NCBI GenBank assembly: GCA_018524725.1
Contig: JAEUWP010000469.1
Span: 1-64,000, forward strand
DNA from: Podaxis mareebaensis
Taxonomy: Eukaryota; Basidiomycota; Agaricomycetes; Agaricales; Agaricaceae
Length of the DNA stretch: 64,000 nucleotides
Direction: 5' to 3'
In this document: in pieces, positions 60,061 to 64,000 of the stretch
How positions within the stretch are numbered: position 1 is the stretch's first letter
Layout: the number at the start of each line of letters is the position of its first letter
Program-made: the position numbers and the translations under genes
Notes under the pieces: model-generated
The model's database searches: none
What the model was told of the DNA's origin: nothing
What the model saw: the letters and a program-made list of their open reading frames with translations, nothing else

Positions 60061-60088
60061 CCCCCCCCCCCCCCCCCCAAAAAAAAAA
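60061..60088. repeat. C18 followed by A10 mononucleotide tract
   Basis: Eighteen C run directly into ten A, 100 bp before the start of the plus-strand methyltransferase. Length may be unreliable because such tracts are hard to sequence. Confidence 0.9.
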
Positions 60089-60187
60089 TCACTTTAAATG
60101 GGCCACGGTTCTTCAGTGCCCCAGCTACTCCGACATATATTCATCTGCTAGGCAACAAACCATCTGTCGTATTTCGCTTTATCAATC

Positions 60188-61221
60188 ATGACGCCTGTTG
60201 AAGTGCTCTCTTTTCCCGAAGCAGAACTAGCCAAGAGCCAGAGATACTACGTTGCTTCTGAGGCTTCAAAGGCATCCGGCTATCTGCTTCCAGCTGACGA
60301 GGAAGAGCGTGAGCGGTAAGGATCCCTTTCGTACCTGTATGAACGCCACACGACTAACCTTTTCAAACTTTAGTCTGAACCTTCAGAGCCAATCCATCAA
60401 TCGCACCTTTGACAACAGGCTGATTTGGGCCCCAATTACACTTAAAGATGAAGACGTTGTCCTCGACAGTGGAACAGGCTCTGGTAACAATTATATCTTG
60501 ATATATCACCTGATTTGCGTTCATTTAATGCTGTTTGGTACCAGGGCACTGGCTTCTCAGTCTCGCAAAGGAAGTCCCCTCGACAGTCTACCTGCGCGGA
60601 ATCGATCTCTCACCACGCATGTTCCCACCTGCCTCCGCAGTACCCGCAAACGCTACCTTTGCCCCATACTCCGTTACCTCTCTTCCGGCGGACTGGACCA
60701 ACACCATCACGCTCATACATCAACGCCTTCTCATGGTCGCACTCTCAGCATCCCAATGGGCAACCGCCTTATCCGAAATGTATCGCACTTTAGTCCCAGG
60801 CGGTTGGGTCCAACTCTTCGAGCCACACCGCCTTTTCGTATCCCCCTCCGAGGCGATAGTCAAACATAAAGCTTTCGCAATGCGCGATAAACTATGTCTC
60901 GATGTCCGAAATGTCGTCGTGGATATAACCGACCATCTTCCCGCATGGCTCGAACAAGCCGGATTCGTCAATATCAAAATTGAGAAGAGGGGACTTCCGA
61001 TGGGTTCATGGGCAGGAGAGCATGGTATTCTGAGCTGGAAGGCAACTATGGCTTTCTTCAATGGTATCAAGGAGCCTGTGTTGGCGGAAGGCGGGTTGGG
61101 AGTGGTGGAGAGTGAGGAGGAATATGATGCAGTCGTTGCCGATCTTGCGAAGCTTTGTGAGGAGACGCCGGAGACGTATTTTGAGTACTGGTCGTTTGTG
61201 GCGCAGAAGCCTGCTGCTTGA
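60188..61221 (+). CDS. SAM-dependent methyltransferase, class I, copy 3
   Basis: MTPVEVLSFPEAELAKSQRY...LLPADEEERER joins in phase 2 to LNLQSQSINRTFDNRLIWAP with VVLDSGTGS (motif I), then in phase 1 to GHWLLSLAKEVPSTVYLRGI, RMFPPASAVPANATF, LIHQRLLMVALSASQWATAL, YRTLVPGGWVQLFEP and the end WSFVAQKPAA. About 309 residues. It is more diverged than copies 1 and 2 and on the opposite strand, so copies 2 and 3 are divergently arranged with 535 bp between their starts, which contain the C18A10 tract. Confidence 0.82.
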
Positions 61222-61394
61222 ATTCCTTATCAATTTACATATGTAGTTTGTAGTCAACTGCGCTGAGATTTTTGAAATGTCGCTACGGACCTTGTCCAAC
61301 ACTTACCCTCTTGGTCAGCTCTGCGAGTGACACGCGGGCTAGACAGGGGGAAGAGATAGTAGTTCCACGATTTTGCATCTGAGTCTCGCTGGGT

Positions 61395-62873
61395 TTTGGA
61401 AACCCGGAGTGAGCAGCCTCAGCGGAGCGCCCATGGCCGAGTTCGGCATTTCATACATGCCCGATTTCAGCAAAGGCCATGCTGCCGGCGGTTCACCTTA
61501 CCAGAAATAGGCAGTAGGACCTCAAACACCTTATTAGACCCAGCTCCTGAATAAATCCTCTACAGTGCGAAAGCCTTCCCCAGGATGAGATTGTTCAAGT
61601 CTAGGCCTACATGGCATTGGATTAATTAAATTTCAAATGTAGTTCAAATTTGGAGTGTGTCTTTAATCCAGTAAGTGCAAGGTCAAACAAAAAATGATTA
61701 CAACGGGTAAACATGCCTAAGGTGAGTGAGAAGGCACAAAACAAGTGAGTGAATAACAGCCTGCACCAGTCATAAACTTTATACTTGCTGGTGCTCCTCT
61801 TCCACTTTGCACTCCTTGAAAGTTGACATTGGTTTGATTTCAGTCTCAGTAATTGAGCAGTAGATATCTCAGTCAGCCTTGTAATGGTAACAATACTATT
61901 TACCTATTGAGTAGTAGATATCTACATAAGAATAGTAAGTATGAGTTTGAACATGAAGAACAAATAACCCCAACTCAGTCAGCCTTGTAATGGTAAGTTG
62001 GTAACAACTGAGTGTTGGAGCCCAAGCACATACCGAGTCAGGCACTAGACCAGGAACATAGGCGGCTGACCAGACAGTTATTCTCGGACATAATATAACA
62101 TAGATAGATTAGTACAGAATGATTCATTAGATAGATGTTTCTCATTTTCTCCTAGTCAGCCTCCTATAGCAGCTTTTGTACATAGAGTAGCAGTATGCTT
62201 TCCTCAACCCTCATACCCATTAACGAGCAACTGAGGTAAGCCACCCACTGTCTATTCTCCATTTCTTTTACTTATCACATAGTTCTATATTGCTTACAAT
62301 GAGGTGAGCTGAAGGGAATTTACACTCGTAGACTATATTGTTTACATGTCATAACGGAGGATATTGGCTCGTAATATTTCTTATCAATTTCCCGCTATTT
62401 TCTATATTGCCTTTATCTTATGCACCATGATTGTTCCGGAGCTGGGATACACCATGTTCTGTTTACCTCCATATTTCATTCGACTTTCTTACCTTATTTA
62501 TTTACCTTCTATTTGTGGATGTATTACCTTCCAAACCCCTACGAGGTATAAATACTGGTAGTATAGGTAGAGTAGAGTTCGGCGATTCTTTAATCCTGTG
62601 AACTACCATTGGACTTGAGATCCTGTGACGTCGCAGCCTGACTCTGGTGTCACATTAATACAACAACCCTCATGCCATCTACGAGCAACTGAGACTACAT
62701 TGTTTACATGTAGTGAGTATTTTAGCATGTGGACTTTTTTAGCCTGCTACTTCGTAAACCTACTATTTCATAAATATACAGAGTACCAGAGGTCCCACTT
62801 GGCAACATCGGTAAAACCCAGCTGCAATTACAGTAGTGGGCGCTCCGGAGGCTGCTCACTCCGGGTTTCCAAA
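61395..62873. mobile_element. 1.48-kb TIR element with CTGGGT target-site duplication
   Basis: Left end TTTGGAAACCCGGAGTGAGC, then AGCCTC, AG and CGGAGCGCCCA (61395-61433). The right end (62837-62873) is its reverse complement apart from a 2-bp gap. CTGGGT lies directly outside on both sides (61389-61394, 62874-62879). The interior is AT rich and has no transposase, so it is a non-autonomous DNA transposon. It holds direct repeats (CAGTCAGCCTTGTAATGGTA near 61873 and 61970) and an LTR-like insert. Confidence 0.82.
62013..62298 (+). repeat. Candidate solo LTR nested in the TIR element
   Basis: Starts TGTTGGAGCCC and ends GCTTACA (TG...CA), 286 bp. Flanks are CTGAG and ATGAG, a 4 of 5 match for a target-site duplication. 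A second partial copy of its right part (CAACCCTCATGCCATCTACG then AGCAACTGAG) lies at 62662-62691. The Copia-like start is suggestive only. Confidence 0.45.
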
Positions 62874-62879
62874 CTGGGT

Positions 62880-63462
62880 GGGGTTGGATACGATATTACC
62901 CGCCTCGCTTTCGTTTGTGGGTCCTCGGAGTCGCGTGCAAGTTGTTGAGGTTGTTGATCATTATTGATCGATAGTGTTAATCATACATAGTATGTGACGT
63001 CATGCATATGATTTCCCTGCCTAACCACAAGATGAACTTGCCCTTGCCTAACCCCCTAGGGTGTCGTCATTTCAGCAAGTCACGACAAGGGCGGGCTCAC
63101 TTTCGATGGGTTCATGCAAAGGCTTACGCCAGTTTACGCGATTCATTGCACATTGGTGCTTCCAACGTGAAAGACCGAGAGGACTTGCCGGGAGGTCGGT
63201 GGAACGATAACCACGCATGAAGAGGTGCGCAAACAGAAAGGCTGCGTCGAGGTACTGCCTACATGTCCCCAGCGGTGCTCTAATAAACTTCAACCCCAGA
63301 GTCGAGGCTGTCGTGTCACCAGGAGCCTTTTACGTTAAGGTTTTTATTATCGGATTTTGTGCCCCAATCTTGGCTCACGTGTTTATAAATATTGCAGCTG
63401 GCAGGAACATGACTGCTTTTCCAGTTGCCTCACTCTAGTGCTTCTGTGCGCGTACTCAGAAT
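62880..63462. other. Intergenic, nothing identified
   Basis: Two overlapping frames of about 73 codons (63002-63220 plus, 63072-63293 minus) have no support. Confidence 0.35.
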
Positions 63463-64000
63463 ATGCCGAGCTTCAGTGGTATTACCATCAACGTTCAGGT
63501 CGACGGGGTACCCCTCCCCGAGTTCCTTGTTGAAGAAGACAAAGAAGAGAGTACAGTCTCGTGCTATATTCCTTCTGAGGTTGGAAAGGTATCGTGGTTA
63601 TGCCTCCCCCCATCCATTTCCCCCTCCTGATGAATGTCTCTTTATAGGAATTTGCCATAATGGCAACGAATGGGACGATAGAAGACGACGTTGTAGCTGG
63701 AGCTGGTGTCGACGGAAACACGCCTTCAATTCACTTTCTCATAGAGAAAGGGCAGCCCGCGGTGAACCTTGCTCTTCATCGAGAATCGCCAAGATTGCTT
63801 CGTCATTTTACCTTTGCTAAAGCAAACCTAGTTGGTGCGAAAATATGTATCAGTGCACCTCGTCGGTTATTGACTAGGCTAGACGACGATGCTCTCTTAA
63901 AGTGCTCTAAGACCTCCAAAGCGGGAGAAATTAGGATTGACTGTTGCTTCTGCGAGGTGGAGGAAGGAGGTGGGTCGGCGCCTAGCCAGCTCGAGTTTCG
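63463..64000 (+). CDS. DUF7918-like protein, 3' end outside window
   Basis: Exon 63463-63588 reads MPSFSGITINVQVDGVPLPE and then VSCYIPSEVGK. A 59-nt intron (63589-63647) joins in phase 0 to EFAIMATNGTI...GAGVDGNTPSIHFLIEKG, later LLRHFTFAKANLVG and GEIRIDCCFCEVEEGGG, open to the last base. The order (V-V-DG-LPE, CYIPSE-GKEF, F-F, IRI) is that of a domain common in agaricomycete genomes and catalogued as unknown function (DUF7918). Role unknown. Confidence 0.6.

Noticed and set aside
1..64000. CRISPR arrays, bacterial operons or prokaryotic defence genes
   Set aside because: No spaced direct-repeat arrays; introns and gene content are fungal throughout.

Overview
The window looks like a chromosome segment from an agaricomycete (mushroom-forming) basidiomycete. 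Genes are cut by many short GT-AG introns of about 48-70 nt, with a few GC-AG introns. The gene set fits that group: NACHT-type NLR-like NTPases with no effector or repeat domain, a basidiomycete-type sesquiterpene synthase, a DUF7918-like protein, an alcohol-oxidase relic and a Tad1-like LINE. All coordinates come from reading the sequence by eye. Exon joins were checked only by reading frame, splice sites and similarity between loci inside the window.

Layout. 1-5230: 3' part of a LINE (gag-like ORF1, then endonuclease/RT/RNase H ORF2, then A16), with three nonsense codons. 5231-12698: about 7.5 kb in which I find no CpG at all. It holds an LTR candidate, a pseudogene copy of a Golgi golgin with its introns kept and its arginine CGN codons changed to TGN, and one end of a MITE family. 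13087-15425: alcohol oxidase relic lacking its FAD-binding N-terminus. 16532-23711: two genes of a family I do not recognise. The first is open and encodes three consecutive ~190-residue units with the same intron phases. The second is diverged, carries an extra internal duplication and looks partly broken. A CpG-free MITE with AATA target-site duplications lies between them.

24-32.6 kb: NACHT gene 1, cyclophilin H (minus), a dead NACHT copy (minus), a TATA-box sesquiterpene synthase and a TA-flanked MITE 34 bp past its stop. 32.7-40.1 kb: MON2 and a Pcl/Pho80-like cyclin. 40.7-49.2 kb: NACHT gene 2, a poorly understood two-exon ORF, a GPI-anchored Cys-rich protein, a coiled-coil protein, prefoldin subunit 5 (minus) and an LCHN/DENN-like gene sharing a 168-bp divergent promoter with it. 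49.7-53 kb: NACHT gene 3 and a second GPI-anchored Cys-rich protein (both minus). 53.9-57.2 kb: eIF3a (minus). 57.4-61.2 kb: three related SAM methyltransferases. 61.4-62.9 kb: a TIR element with CTGGGT target-site duplications and an LTR-like insert. 63.46 kb to the end: start of a DUF7918-like gene.

How it fits together. Housekeeping genes (MON2, cyclin, PPIH, PFDN5, LCHN-like, eIF3a) alternate with fast-evolving accessory loci (NACHT set, tandem-unit family, methyltransferase trio, terpene synthase, small GPI proteins) and with mobile elements of different ages. CpG content separates old, probably once-methylated DNA (5.2-12.7 kb and the 20.1-kb MITE) from younger insertions such as the LINE. 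The strongest candidate for something undescribed is the tandem-unit family at 16.5-23.7 kb.
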